The translations under genes and the position numbers were made by a program. A DNA stretch of 64,000 nt from Sphingomonas sp. PP-CE-3G-477 (GTDB lineage: Bacteria; Pseudomonadota; Alphaproteobacteria; Sphingomonadales; Sphingomonadaceae), in assembly GCF_003050745.1 (NCBI RefSeq), contig NZ_QAOF01000003.1, positions 1-64,000 on the forward strand. Reading direction: 5' to 3'. Below the pieces are notes generated by a model. That model was not told where the DNA came from. It saw nothing but the letters and a program-made list of their open reading frames with translations, and did not search any database. Position 1 is the stretch's first letter. Each line of letters starts with the position of its first letter. This document shows, piece by piece, positions 28,472-37,944 of this stretch.

Positions 28472-29545
28472 TCAATCGGAGAGGTTCCGGCTCGGGCTGC
28501 AGCACGGTGCGGTGGAGTCGCGGATCGTCATCGACGCGGATACCGTCACCGGGGTCGTGATCGTGGAGCCGTTGACGTGATCGGCGATGACGAGCTTGAC
28601 GGCCTGCGCGGTGACTTCGGCGATCGGCTGGACGATGGCGGTCAGCGGCGGATGCGCCAGGCGGATGATCGGGGTGTCGTCGAAGCTGATCAGCGAGAGA
28701 TCGGCCGGAACCGCCAAACCCCGTTCGCGCGTCAGTTCGAGCGTTGCCAGCGTCATCTGATCGTTGCTCGCGATGATCGCAGTCGGCGGCTCGGATAGCG
28801 CCAGCAGCGCCTGCGCCGCGGCGCGGCCGGAGGCATGGCTGAAGTCGCCTTGCGTCATCAGTCCATCGGTCGGGAGGCCCGCCGCGAGCATCCCCGCGCG
28901 CCAGCCGTCGACGCGCCATCCGCTCAGTTCATACTCGTCGGGGCCGGCGATGAAGCCGATCCGGCGATGGCCGAGTTCGACCAGATGCTCGGTCGCGATC
29001 CGGGCGGCGCGCGTGTCGTCCATGATCAGCCGGATGCCGGGCCCTTCGGTCAGTGAGCCAATCCGCGCGAAGCTGATACCCTGCGTCTCGAGCAGGTCGA
29101 TGATCAGCGGATTGCCCGAATGCGGCGGCGTCAGGATCACGCCGTCGGGTTGCAGTGCGGCGATCGCGGCCATCAATTCGCGCTCGATATGATCGCTATG
29201 CGTGTCGACCAGTTCGACGATCAGGCGATAGCCGTGCTCGGCGCAGGTCAGCATCCCGCCGAGCATCATCTGGTCGAACCAGTCGGTGCCCTGCCGCGCG
29301 CGCCAGTCCGCGATCGTCCGCTCGCGATCGTTCAGCGCGAGGATCAGGTACGAACGCGATCCGCCCATGCGTTGCGCGGCGATCGACGGGACGTAGCCGA
29401 GCTTGTCAATCGATGCCTGGACGCGTTGCATCATCTCGGGCCGGACACCCGATTCCTTGTTTACCACGCGGCTGACGGTCTGCAGCGAAACGCCTGCATC
29501 CGCCGCGACGTGCTTGATCGTTACTGCCTGACGTCGCCGTGCCAT
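28472..29545 (-). CDS. LacI-family transcriptional regulator of the halogenase/TBDR locus
   Basis: 357 residues. The ATG at 29545 gives MARRRQAVTIKHVAADAGVS. The N-terminal DNA-binding domain (VTIKHVAADAGVSLQTVSRV, then VNKESGVRPEMMQRV, and a hinge region near GYVPSIAAQRM) is followed by a periplasmic-binding-protein fold with LILALNDRER, GVILTPPHS, IGFIAGPDEY, AIIASNDQMTLATL and SLISFDDTPIIRLAHPPLTA. It should sense a sugar or oligosaccharide and bind palindromes with a central CG. It is the last gene of the leftward operon, 10 bases after the halogenase stop, so it is probably autoregulated together with the operon. A perfect 16-base palindrome and two related 12-base sites in the TBDR/GH3 promoter are its probable operators. 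Confidence 0.9.
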   Translation of the reverse strand: MARRRQAVTIKHVAADAGVSLQTVSRVVNKESGVRPEMMQRVQASIDKLGYVPSIAAQRMGGSRSYLILALNDRERTIADWRARQGTDWFDQMMLGGMLTCAEHGYRLIVELVDTHSDHIERELMAAIAALQPDGVILTPPHSGNPLIIDLLETQGISFARIGSLTEGPGIRLIMDDTRAARIATEHLVELGHRRIGFIAGPDEYELSGWRVDGWRAGMLAAGLPTDGLMTQGDFSHASGRAAAQALLALSEPPTAIIASNDQMTLATLELTRERGLAVPADLSLISFDDTPIIRLAHPPLTAIVQPIAEVTAQAVKLVIADHVNGSTITTPVTVSASMTIRDSTAPCCSPSRNLSD

Positions 29546-29555
29546 CGTCGTTGGT

Positions 29556-31061
29556 TCAGGCAGCGACGGCAGGGGCGGGTGCGGTGCCGCAGTAGCGCGC
29601 GACGTACTCGGCATGCTCGGGCAACCCCGCGACGGTCGCGTTGGTGCCGTCGCGCAAGCCGCCGAGCAGCCGCGCCAGTTCGTCGTCGCGCAGCTTGGTC
29701 GCGATCGGGTGATAGCTCCGCGGGACGATACCCTGGCCGAGCATCACCTGCACCCAGCTGTTCTCCGCGAACAGTTCTTCGTTCTTGCGGAACACGCGGC
29801 CCGTCTCGCGGAACAGTTCGATCTTCTGTTCGAGCGAGGCGGGGATCGGCATCGCCGCGCATTGCCGCCAGAACGCGCTGTCGCGACGGTTGGTCGCCTT
29901 GTAATGCAGGATCAGGAAATCGCGGATCTGCAGCATGTCGGTATGCTGCTGGTCGTTAAATTCGGCGACGTCGCGGGGGCTCACCGCTCCCGACGGGAAC
30001 AGCCGCAGCAACCGCAGTACCGCACGCTGGATCAGGTGGATGCTGGTCGATTCCAGCGGCTCCATGAACCCGCCCGACAGGCCGATCGCGATGCAGTTGC
30101 GGTGCCATTGCTGCCGCCGCGCGCCGGTCACGAAACGGATCACGTTCGGCTCGGTCAGCGTCTTGCCTTCGATATTGCCGAGCAGCCGGTCGAGCGCGGC
30201 GTCGCGGTCGAGATAGCGGCTGCAATAGACGATGCCATTGCCGGTGCGATGCTGGAGCGGGATGCGCCACTGCCAGCCCGCATCATGCGCCATCGCCCGC
30301 GTATAGGGCAAGGCAGGCCGCACGCTCTCGGTCTGGATCGCGATCGCGGATTCGCACGGCAGGTAATGCGTCCAGTCGTCGAACCCGGCGTGCAGCGCGC
30401 CCTCGATCAGCAACGCGCGAAACCCCGTGCAGTCGAGGAACAGGTCGCCCTCGATCCGCGCGCCGGACTCGAGCACCAGCGCGGCGATGTCGCCGCTCTC
30501 GCCGTTCAGCTCGACCTGCGCGATCCTGCCTTCGAGGCGGCGCGTGCCGTCGGCCTCTGCCATCTTTCGGAGGAACTTGGCGTAGCGCGTCGAATCGAGC
30601 TGGTACGCATAGTTCATCCGGTCGTCGGGCAGATGCGCGAACTTGCCCTGCAACGCCGCGCGCAACTCAAGGCAGTAATCATCGTAGGGTTGCGCGTGAC
30701 CCTTGGTCAGGCCGTGCAGCCAGAAATGCTGGAAGCCCGCTGACCAGTGATCCTTGCCGGTGATCCCGAACGAGTGGAAATAGCGCTCGCCGCGATCCTT
30801 CCAGTCGTCGAACAGGATGCCGAGTTTGAACGTCGCCTGCGTCTCGCGCATGAACTCGGCTTCGTTGATCCCGAGCAGGCGGTTGAAGGTGATCATCGGC
30901 GGGATCGTCGATTCCCCCACGCCGATCGTCCCGATCGCATCGGATTCGATCAGGGTAAGCTCGATCGTGCTGCCCATCGTGCGCGCGATCGCGGCGGCTG
31001 CCATCCAGCCTGCGGTACCGCCGCCCGCGATCACGACGCGGCGTATAGGGTGTTCGGTCAT
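29556..31061 (-). CDS. Flavin-dependent tryptophan-halogenase homologue 1
   Basis: 501 residues. Family members use reduced FAD, chloride or bromide and oxygen to make hypohalous acid, which a Lys guides onto an indole. The key features are present: the FAD motif AGGGTAGW (residues 12-19), the Lys at 79 in ATFKLGIL (position matching PrnA Lys79), WQWRIP (263-268, the WxWxIP motif) and EPLESTSI (the region of the second catalytic acid). It is somewhat shorter than PrnA (538). No flavin reductase gene or free-tryptophan pathway is near. Instead it overlaps the cupin gene (ATG inside its last codons) and sits in a TBDR operon, so the substrate may be a protein or peptide, or not tryptophan at all. 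The function in such loci is unknown. Confidence 0.85.
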   Translation of the reverse strand: MTEHPIRRVVIAGGGTAGWMAAAAIARTMGSTIELTLIESDAIGTIGVGESTIPPMITFNRLLGINEAEFMRETQATFKLGILFDDWKDRGERYFHSFGITGKDHWSAGFQHFWLHGLTKGHAQPYDDYCLELRAALQGKFAHLPDDRMNYAYQLDSTRYAKFLRKMAEADGTRRLEGRIAQVELNGESGDIAALVLESGARIEGDLFLDCTGFRALLIEGALHAGFDDWTHYLPCESAIAIQTESVRPALPYTRAMAHDAGWQWRIPLQHRTGNGIVYCSRYLDRDAALDRLLGNIEGKTLTEPNVIRFVTGARRQQWHRNCIAIGLSGGFMEPLESTSIHLIQRAVLRLLRLFPSGAVSPRDVAEFNDQQHTDMLQIRDFLILHYKATNRRDSAFWRQCAAMPIPASLEQKIELFRETGRVFRKNEELFAENSWVQVMLGQGIVPRSYHPIATKLRDDELARLLGGLRDGTNATVAGLPEHAEYVARYCGTAPAPAVAA

Positions 31062-32089
31062 CGGCTGAGGGCTCTCAGGAGGAAGGCGCGGAGGCGACCC
31101 GCGGTGTCGGCGGTGAGCGGCGCGAGCACGCCACGCGCCGCCTCGGGAATGTGGTCCGTGACGTCGGGACCGTTGGCGAAGACATACTGGTCGAACATCT
31201 CGCGCCAATGCGCCTTCTCATCCGCGGGGAGGTCGCGGATCGCCAGCATCGCGTGGTTGAGCGCATCCTGCGGCTGGCCTAGCCACCGCGGCGTCTCGCG
31301 CCACCAGTAATTCACCAGCACGTTGAAGTCGGACAGCCCCTCGACATGATGCCACCACATCGCCGGGATGTAGAGCGCGTCGCCCGCCTTCAGCTCGGCG
31401 ACCTGGCCGTGCGTCAGCGCCTCGCGGAAGCGCGGATGCGCGGCGAAGTCCGGATCGTGGAAATCGACCATGCTGACCGCGCGCCCGGCCGGCGTGTTGT
31501 CGACGGGGCCGAGGTAGAGATTGGGGAACTGGTCGCGCGGGAAGACCGTGAAGCGGCGTCGCCCGACCGCGACGCAGGCGAGGTTGTCGGGGACATCGTT
31601 GTGCGCCGCGATCCGCGTGCGGGTGCCCATCCAGATGCTGGCGAGCGGCGTCCGGTCGCCGAGGTCGACATGGTTCGCCTCGTGCAGCCCGGCGAAGAAC
31701 TGGTGCAGGTCGATCGAGGCGAGATAGATGGCATGCGCGTCGGCCGCGCCTTCGTTGGCGTCGATCCGTGCGAAGATCTCGGGCAATTTCGCGCGCAGCA
31801 TCTGGAAGTTCATCGCGTGCGCGGCATCGTAGAACAGCCGGCCGCCGCTGTCGGGCATCGCGACGGAGACCGCGAAGGGCTGGTCGCGGGCGTGGCGCTG
31901 GATATAGTCGCGTGCTGCTCGCGACGATTGCAGTCCCGCGCGCACCATCGGCCAATCCGCGATCAATCCGCGCACGATGAACGGCGTGGTCGCCTCGCGC
32001 AGATACGCGTCGAGGCTCGCCGCATCGCTGACCTCGATCTCGCGGATACGCGGCATGGTCGCGAAGATACCGGGATCGGCGTCAGCCAC
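31058..32089 (-). CDS. Cupin-like (JmjC/FIH-type) 2OG-Fe(II) oxygenase candidate
   Basis: 343 residues if the GTG at 32089 is used. An ATG at 32056 (MPRIREIEVSDAASLD) is an equally plausible start, giving 332. The cupin_8/JmjC fold shows in TPFIVRGLIADWPMVRAG, the facial-triad candidates HNDVPDN (His and Asp) and WWHHVEG (second His), and FTVFPRDQFPNLYLGP, where Arg/Lys would hold 2-oxoglutarate. FIH-type members hydroxylate side chains of proteins or peptides. The gene overlaps the SapC gene on one side by 8 bases and the halogenase on the other by 4, so it is co-translated. Cupin-like genes beside halogenase homologues and TBDRs are a recurring association in this group, without an assigned role. 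Confidence 0.82.
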   Translation of the reverse strand: MADADPGIFATMPRIREIEVSDAASLDAYLREATTPFIVRGLIADWPMVRAGLQSSRAARDYIQRHARDQPFAVSVAMPDSGGRLFYDAAHAMNFQMLRAKLPEIFARIDANEGAADAHAIYLASIDLHQFFAGLHEANHVDLGDRTPLASIWMGTRTRIAAHNDVPDNLACVAVGRRRFTVFPRDQFPNLYLGPVDNTPAGRAVSMVDFHDPDFAAHPRFREALTHGQVAELKAGDALYIPAMWWHHVEGLSDFNVLVNYWWRETPRWLGQPQDALNHAMLAIRDLPADEKAHWREMFDQYVFANGPDVTDHIPEAARGVLAPLTADTAGRLRAFLLRALSR

Positions 32090-32792
32090 GCGTCATCCGC
32101 CGGTTCTTTCGCGCGATCAGGTCGCCGATGTTGCCGAGTGACGCGAGCGCCATGAAGATCGGCATCAGGTGCCCGGCGGCGTGGAGGTCGGCGACCGCGG
32201 CATCGTCGAGCGCGACCAGCCGATCTTCGTCGATGACGTGATAGCCGACCAGCCTGTTCTTCGCGCCATCGTCTAGCGTGACGTCCATGGTCAGCGGTTC
32301 GAGCAGCTCGTAGCGGCGCAACGCGGCGAAGAAGTCGGCGGACGCGACATAGTCGGTGTCGAGCGCGCGGAGCTGATCGGCGATCCGTTCGAGATACGGC
32401 GTCGGCCGCCCGGTATCGTCGAATACGCGTGTGCCTTCACTTGTGCCGATGCGGGGGCTGGCCATGTCGATATGAACCTGGCGGACGTCGCCCGCGCCGC
32501 GCCCCACGAGGAACGGCTGGCTGTCGATCGCGAGCGGGCGATAGCGCGCGTCCCATCCTGCGTCGCCCAGGAACAGGTTCTCGCCGGGCTCGAACCCGAA
32601 CATTGCTAGCGCGGTAAAGCTGTCGCGCGTCTGGTCGAGCTGGAACAGGATCGGATAGTGCGTCTGGACGCGGCGGAACTCGCTGGGGACGGTGATGCAG
32701 GTCATCACCGCATCGCCTAGCGCGGGCGTGCGCTCGGTGCGGATGCGCAGGTCGCGGTGGGCTTCGGCGGTGAGGATGACGTGGTCGGGCAT
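32082..32792 (-). CDS. SapC-family protein
   Basis: 236 residues. The start ATG at 32792 overlaps the preceding halogenase stop (TGATG), and its stop overlaps the cupin gene. SapC proteins were first named beside surface-layer genes of Campylobacter; in alphaproteobacteria they accompany TBDRs. Visible family phrases include TCITVPSEFRRVQTHYPI, then TALAMFGFEPGENLFL and YRPLAIDSQPFLVG near the middle, and the C-terminal acidic stretch DEDRLVALDD. No signal peptide or membrane segment is seen, so it should act in the cytoplasm. No catalytic motif is known to me. The gene order implies it works with the two flanking halogenase homologues. Confidence 0.82.
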   Translation of the reverse strand: MPDHVILTAEAHRDLRIRTERTPALGDAVMTCITVPSEFRRVQTHYPILFQLDQTRDSFTALAMFGFEPGENLFLGDAGWDARYRPLAIDSQPFLVGRGAGDVRQVHIDMASPRIGTSEGTRVFDDTGRPTPYLERIADQLRALDTDYVASADFFAALRRYELLEPLTMDVTLDDGAKNRLVGYHVIDEDRLVALDDAAVADLHAAGHLMPIFMALASLGNIGDLIARKNRRMTRG

Positions 32793-34381
32793 CAGGCTAT
32801 AGGTTCCATCGCAGGCAATTCCATCGCAGGGGCGGTCGCATGCCGCAGGGCATCCAGATAGGCGCGGTTGGTCGGCAGTCCAGCAGCGAGCATACGCCTG
32901 CGCTGATCGACCTGCGCCAGCAAGGCTTCCGTCCGCGATCGATCCGCGGTGGCGATCGCGCCGCGCGTCGGCACGGGGAAGCCCATGCCGTACAGGACGT
33001 ATTGATAGCTCGCGGCGGGGAAGATCTCGTCGATCATCGGGAAATCGGCGCGCGACGGTGGTTGATGCCGCCACAGCGCCAGCAGCTCGACGAGGCGCGG
33101 GGGGATCGAGGCGGCGTCGCGGTGATCGCGCCAATAGGGTCCGTCGCGTTCGCTGAGCACATAATGCAGCTTGAGGAACTCGACGATTCGGTCCCAGCGA
33201 TAGCGGAACAGCGCGTTGAATCGGGCCGCGTGGATGTCCATCACGCCGCGGTGGCTGGGAAAATTGTCCAGCAGCGCGTCGAGCGATAGTTCGATCAGCA
33301 CGATCGCCGAGGCTTCGAGCGGCTCCAGGAACCCGGCGGACAGCCCGACTGCGACGCAGTTGCGGTCCCAGAATTTCGCGCGGTGGCGCGACTGGAACTT
33401 GAGCTGGCGGAACGTCGGCAACGGCGCGTCCGGCGCGGTGGCGCGGATATGGCGCGTAAGCGTGTCCGCCGCGGCATCGTCGCTCAGATGCGCGGACGAA
33501 TAGACGCAGCCGATGCCGCGCCGGGTGGGCAGACCGATGTCCCAGATCCAGCCGGCGGCGTGTGCGGTGGCGTTGGTCTGCGAGGCGATCGGGCTGCCGG
33601 CCGCGACGGGCACCTGCACGGCGAGCGCGCGGTCGTTGAACAGTTCGCGGCCGCGGTCGATCGTGGCGATGCCGTAATGGTCGCCGATCAGCAGCGCGGC
33701 GTGGCCGGTGCAGTCCAGGAAGAGATCGCCCGCGATGGCGCCCGACGCGCGCGTGCGGACCGCGGCGATGTCGCCGTCCTCGGTGCCGTCGATGCCGACG
33801 ACGTGGTCGCGGACGTGACGCACGCCGAGCCGCTCGGTCGCGTGGCGCGTCAGCAGCGAGGCGAGCTTGCCAGCGTCGAGGTGGTAGGCATAGTTCAGCG
33901 TGCCGGCGTAATCGGGCATTGCCCGCTGGCGTGGTGCGAGGTCGTGGTGGCAGATCGCGCCCTGCGCGCCGACCATGTCCGCGAACCGCCCGCCATACTC
34001 CAACCACGCCGAGACGAGATCGCGCGGGTCGCCGTCGACGGGGGCGGTGAAGGGGTGAAGATAGCTGTCGTCGACCGCGCCCGTGCGCCAGCCGTCGAAC
34101 CGGGAGCCCTGCTTGAACGCGGCATCGCAGGCGAGGAGGAAGTCGGTTTCGGTGATGCCGATCCGTTCGAGCGTGCGGCGCATCGTCGGCCATGTGCCTT
34201 CGCCGACGCCGATCGTCGCGACCTCGGGGGACTCGACCAGCGTGACCGTGAGAGGGCGCGCGGTGTCGCGATCGGCACGGGCGGCGATCAGGCAGGCGGC
34301 CAGCCAGCCTGCGGTGCCGCCGCCGACGATCACGATTTGGGTGATCGCGGGGTCTTCTCCGGCAAGGGTCTCGTTGGCCAT
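32792..34381 (-). CDS. Flavin-dependent tryptophan-halogenase homologue 2, altered core motif
   Basis: About 529 residues from the ATG at 34381 (in-frame ATGs at 34411 and further upstream are possible but look non-coding). It shares the FAD motif VGGGTAGW (about 19-26), [11 protein letters not shown] and a Lys at about 90 in AAFKQGSRF, the counterpart of the catalytic Lys. The WxWxIP motif of true halogenases reads WIWDIG (about 278-283), losing the proline, though EPLEASAI with its acid is kept. It is paralogous to the gene at 29556-31061 but quite diverged. The changed motif argues for a different substrate or for oxygenation rather than halogenation. It is the second gene of the leftward operon, after a repeat-rich gap behind the TBDR, and its stop overlaps the SapC start. 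Confidence 0.83.
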   Translation of the reverse strand: MANETLAGEDPAITQIVIVGGGTAGWLAACLIAARADRDTARPLTVTLVESPEVATIGVGEGTWPTMRRTLERIGITETDFLLACDAAFKQGSRFDGWRTGAVDDSYLHPFTAPVDGDPRDLVSAWLEYGGRFADMVGAQGAICHHDLAPRQRAMPDYAGTLNYAYHLDAGKLASLLTRHATERLGVRHVRDHVVGIDGTEDGDIAAVRTRASGAIAGDLFLDCTGHAALLIGDHYGIATIDRGRELFNDRALAVQVPVAAGSPIASQTNATAHAAGWIWDIGLPTRRGIGCVYSSAHLSDDAAADTLTRHIRATAPDAPLPTFRQLKFQSRHRAKFWDRNCVAVGLSAGFLEPLEASAIVLIELSLDALLDNFPSHRGVMDIHAARFNALFRYRWDRIVEFLKLHYVLSERDGPYWRDHRDAASIPPRLVELLALWRHQPPSRADFPMIDEIFPAASYQYVLYGMGFPVPTRGAIATADRSRTEALLAQVDQRRRMLAAGLPTNRAYLDALRHATAPAMELPAMEPIA

Positions 34382-34510
34382 CGTCTGCTGCCTGTTTCCC
34401 TGTTTCCGCATGCCAGCTTGCTCCGTCGGGTGCAGGAGCGCCATCCTTGACCGTCCTCCCGACGAAAGTAAGGGCCCGGAGTGACGAAAGACGCCCGTTT
34501 GCCACCCTGG

Positions 34511-34530
34511 ATCCTGACTTTCGTCAGGAT
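34511..34530. repeat. Short perfect hairpin (REP-like)
   Basis: ATCCTGAC (34511-34518) and GTCAGGAT (34523-34530) are perfect 8-base arms with a 4-base loop. It is one of a cluster of dispersed repeats in the gap between the TBDR and halogenase genes and may stop or protect the TBDR transcript. Confidence 0.65.
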
Positions 34531-34565
34531 GACGGAGCGGTTTGGGGCGCGTCCATACCCTCCAA

Positions 34566-34680
34566 TCCTCCCCCGCCAGTGGGCGCCGAAGGCGACGGAG
34601 GGAGGACACGGAACAGAGGTCACCTTTTTCTCCCCCCCGTCTGGCAAGAGCCAGCCACCTCCCCCTTGCGGGGGAGGGGT
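34566..34680. repeat. Dispersed repeat family C, copy 1
   Basis: A roughly 115-base element with inverted C/G-rich ends (CCTCCCCCGCCAGTGGG against CCACCTCCCCCTTGCGGG) and an inner core CGACGGAGGGAGGACACGG. The core and layout recur at 40219-40339. Both copies sit next to genes of the same glycan locus. Confidence 0.7.
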
Positions 34681-34694
34681 CCCAAACGCCCGCG

Positions 34695-37600
34695 TCAGAA
34701 GTTGAAGCGGAGGCCTGCCGAGTAGCGTGCATACCCAGGTTGCGCGAACGTCACGAAATTGTCCGAGCGGCGGTGGCCGCGGCGGCCCTGGCCAGTGAGG
34801 TTGATCGCTTCGGCGAACACCGCGAGCCCCTTGGTCATCTGGACGCTCGCGCTCGCATCGACCTGGCCATACGCCTCGACATAGGTCGGGTCGAACGCAC
34901 CGCCGGCGTAGAACTCGCCGCGCCAGTTATACGCGACGCGCGCCTGGATGCCGTTCTTGTCGTAATAGCCGACCGCGTTGGCGCTGTCGCTGAGCCCGGT
35001 CAGCGCGAACTGGCCGACATTGGGATCGAGCGTGTTGTCGTATTTCGCGTCGCCGTTGACGATCGTGTAGTTCAGGATGACGCCGAAGCCGGTTTCCCAC
35101 AACCGGTGCTGGATCGCGAATTCCCAGCCGTTGATGTTGGCGGTCTGGTCGCTGTTGAACGGCTGGCTCAGCTGGAAGTTGAACAGATCGTCCTCGGGCA
35201 GGCCGAAGATGTTGCCGTTCAACAGGCCGGCATCGCTGGTGCCCGTGACCTGCGATGAGGCCGGGAAGTTGCGCAGGATGTAATCGCGGACGCGCAGATT
35301 GTCCGTCGTCCCCAGCGCCGCCACTGCCTGTCGATAGCGCGGGCCGGAGCCCGGATTGCGCAGGTTGAACGCGGGCGTGTTGAGCTGCGTCGTGCCGATG
35401 AAGTTCTCGACGTCCTTGGTGAAGTATCCGACTGAGATGTAGCTCTCGGCGCCGTAATACCATTCCGCCGACAGATCGATGTTCTTCGATTTGAATGGCA
35501 CGAGGTTCGGGTTGCCCTGGCTGCCCGTGCCGCCGCCGATCCGCGGGTTGGAGTCGATGTTCAGGCCACCCTGAAGGCTGCCGTAATCGGCGCGCGTGAT
35601 GGTGTGGCTGTACGAGGCGCGCAGCTTGACGTTGCGGACCGGTTCGATGTCGAAATCGACCGCGGGCAGCCAGTTGTGATACTTGCCCTTCAGCGACGTG
35701 AACGAGTTCGCGCCATAGGTGAGGGCGAATTCGTTCGCGCCGGTCCAGCGCGTCCCGTTCGGGATCGGCACCAGCGCCGACGAGTTCACCTGCGTCTCGT
35801 CGTAGCGGACGCCGCCGATGATGTGCGCGGGTCGGCCGAACACGTCGAACTTGCCGTTGAACTGGATGAACGGCGAGATCGTCTGCTCGCGAATCCGGCG
35901 ATCGTTGGTGTAGTTGGCGAGGCAGGTGCCGGGCGCGGCGACGCCGGTCTGCGGCGCGCTGCAGATGTTGTATTGCGAGCGCAGCAATTCGGCCATCTGC
36001 TCGAAATTGAACGTGTAGATCGACTGCGGGATCGCCGGATTGCCGGAGCCCGAGACGCCCTTGAACTTGTCGGGGATGCTGGTGAGGTTGAAGAAATCGT
36101 CGGGCACCGCGGCCGCGCCGAACGAGGCGCCGCGCGGATCGATGCCGCCCCAGGTCTCGTTCTGGATGAAGCCGTAGGCCGAGCGTACCTTGTTGTCGAC
36201 GTACGAGAAGCCCCAGTCGATGCTGTCGAGGAACTCGCCGTCGTGGTCGTAATGACCCTTCAGCTGGAGCTGGTTGATCTCGTCCTTGAAATACGCGTTG
36301 CGGAACGCGTTGCCGGTCGGCGTGATCAGCGCGGCGTTGAGCGGATCGATCCCCGGATACATCTGGTAAGAGATGATCGGCAGGTCCTTCTCGAAGTTCA
36401 CGGTCTGCGACTGGACGCCGAAGATCGCGCCGCCGATCGACGTGCTGCTGCCGTAATCGTTGGTCGGCTTCGAGACCGCGGTCGAGTGATGCGCATCGAG
36501 CGACATCGTGACGTTGCCCGGCGCTTCCCAGGTGAGATTGCCGCCGATCGACTTGTTCTCGGATTTGTTCGCGGTCAGCGAGCTGCTGTACGACAGATCC
36601 TTGCCGGGCGCGAAATTCTCCGAATAGAAGAGCGGGCCCGCCGCGGGGCCGTCGGTCCACGCGCTGCGCGTGTCGCCGAAGTTGAACCAGATCCCGACGC
36701 TGCTGTCGCGGACCTCGACCTTGTTGCTCGAATAGGTGAAATCGAGCGTCGCGGTCAGCGTGTCGGTCGGCTTGGCCTGCAACACGAGCTGGCCGTTGAT
36801 GCGCTCGCGATCGATGTCGATGACGTCGTACGCGGCGCTCTGCGGGATCTCGTAGACGTCCGTCGGACCGGGGCGATTGGCGATGTTCGCGGCACCGGGC
36901 GTGCCGGGCTGTGCCAGCGTGCCCCAGTTGTTCTCCGCACCGAGGAACCCGTCGCGGAAGCCGACGCTCGCCGAGTTGTTGCTCGCCTTGCGACGCTGGT
37001 ACGCGCCGCTGAACAGCACGCCGATGCGGTCGTCGGCGAAGGTGGTGGACAGGATGCCCGAGACTTCGGGCGTGATCTGGTCCTTTCCGTTGCGCGAGCT
37101 GTCGAGCACGCCCTTCGCAGCGATGCTGCCGCGCGTGCCCGGCTTGTCGAGCGGGCGCGGGGTACGGATGTTGATGCTCGAACCGATGCCGCCCGACGGT
37201 ATGGCGGCGCGACCGGTCTTGTAGACCTCGACCGCGGCGACGCCTTCGGAGGCGAGGTTGGCGAAGTCGAACGAGCGCGATGCGGGCGCGCTGGCGCCAT
37301 CGCCGAGCGTCGAGGTCGGCATCTGGCGGCCGTTGAGCGTGACGAGGTTGTATTCGGGGCCGAAGCCACGGACGGTGACGGTCGAGCCTTCGCCGTTCGA
37401 GCGGTCGATCGACACGCCAGTGATGCGCTGGAGCGACTCCGCGAGGTTGGTGTCGGGGAACTTGCCGATGTCCTCGGACGAGATCGCGTCGACCACGCCC
37501 TGGCCGTTGCGCTTGATGTCGATCGCCTCGCGCAGCGACGCGCGGATGCCGGTCACGACGATATCGTCGGTGGTCGCGTTGGGGTCGGTCGGGGCGGCCT

Positions 37601-37742
37601 GTGGCGCGATGTCCGACGGCCCTGGATTGCCGACGGTTGCGGCCGCGTCCTGCGCCATGGCGATACCGGGCGTGCCGACCAGAGCCAGCGCCGACGTGCC
37701 GATGATGAAACGCGAAAGCGAGCGAGCTGCGAAGCTACGCAT
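34695..37742 (-). CDS. TonB-dependent receptor of the beta-glucan/halogenase locus
   Basis: An outer-membrane receptor of 1015 residues, probably for beta-glucan oligosaccharides. The signal peptide ends GTPGIAMAQ. The TonB box is [11 protein letters not shown]. The plug has the Xanthomonas/Caulobacter-subfamily motif [20 protein letters not shown], then [14 protein letters not shown] and [19 protein letters not shown]. The barrel ends ...[10 protein letters not shown]. It is the first gene of the leftward operon and diverges from the GH3 gene, with a 200-base promoter region holding three palindromes. The substrate follows from GH3 and GH16 partners; large TBDRs of this type are known to import disaccharides and oligosaccharides. 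A 310-base repeat-containing gap separates it from the halogenase, so expression downstream may be attenuated. Confidence 0.9.
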   Translation of the reverse strand: MRSFAARSLSRFIIGTSALALVGTPGIAMAQDAAATVGNPGPSDIAPQAAPTDPNATTDDIVVTGIRASLREAIDIKRNGQGVVDAISSEDIGKFPDTNLAESLQRITGVSIDRSNGEGSTVTVRGFGPEYNLVTLNGRQMPTSTLGDGASAPASRSFDFANLASEGVAAVEVYKTGRAAIPSGGIGSSINIRTPRPLDKPGTRGSIAAKGVLDSSRNGKDQITPEVSGILSTTFADDRIGVLFSGAYQRRKASNNSASVGFRDGFLGAENNWGTLAQPGTPGAANIANRPGPTDVYEIPQSAAYDVIDIDRERINGQLVLQAKPTDTLTATLDFTYSSNKVEVRDSSVGIWFNFGDTRSAWTDGPAAGPLFYSENFAPGKDLSYSSSLTANKSENKSIGGNLTWEAPGNVTMSLDAHHSTAVSKPTNDYGSSTSIGGAIFGVQSQTVNFEKDLPIISYQMYPGIDPLNAALITPTGNAFRNAYFKDEINQLQLKGHYDHDGEFLDSIDWGFSYVDNKVRSAYGFIQNETWGGIDPRGASFGAAAVPDDFFNLTSIPDKFKGVSGSGNPAIPQSIYTFNFEQMAELLRSQYNICSAPQTGVAAPGTCLANYTNDRRIREQTISPFIQFNGKFDVFGRPAHIIGGVRYDETQVNSSALVPIPNGTRWTGANEFALTYGANSFTSLKGKYHNWLPAVDFDIEPVRNVKLRASYSHTITRADYGSLQGGLNIDSNPRIGGGTGSQGNPNLVPFKSKNIDLSAEWYYGAESYISVGYFTKDVENFIGTTQLNTPAFNLRNPGSGPRYRQAVAALGTTDNLRVRDYILRNFPASSQVTGTSDAGLLNGNIFGLPEDDLFNFQLSQPFNSDQTANINGWEFAIQHRLWETGFGVILNYTIVNGDAKYDNTLDPNVGQFALTGLSDSANAVGYYDKNGIQARVAYNWRGEFYAGGAFDPTYVEAYGQVDASASVQMTKGLAVFAEAINLTGQGRRGHRRSDNFVTFAQPGYARYSAGLRFNF

Positions 37743-37786
37743 GGTAATCCTCCCCTGTAGACGACGCTATGACCTGCGCCTGTCCC

Positions 37787-37855
37787 GTGAACGTTCACTT
37801 TCCCCTTGCATGGAACGGTGTCAAGCACGGTAGCGCTACCGTTGTGAACGTTCTC
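37787..37855. promoter_or_regulatory. LacI-type operator array in the divergent TBDR/GH3 promoter
   Basis: ACGGTAGCGCTACCGT (37827-37842) is a perfect 16-base palindrome with the central CG usual for LacI-family operators. It is flanked by GTGAACGTTCAC (37787-37798, perfect) and GTGAACGTTCTC (37844-37855, one mismatch), also CG-centred, 57 bases apart. The LacI regulator at 28472-29545 is the obvious candidate to bind here. Two operator types could mean two regulators or a composite site. Confidence 0.75.
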
Positions 37856-37944
37856 AAAATATGCTGTTGATAGTGGCTATGGCGCAACACGCCGCCGGAC
37901 GACCGCCTTCGAGAACGGTCGCCGCATGAGGAAAGGACGCAAGG

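Noticed and set aside
35604..37760. A 700-codon open frame on the plus strand inside the TBDR gene
   Set aside because: Antisense shadow of a GC-rich gene: it is opposite clear TBDR motifs, has no ribosome binding site and its protein is Arg/Asp/Val-rich without a family motif.
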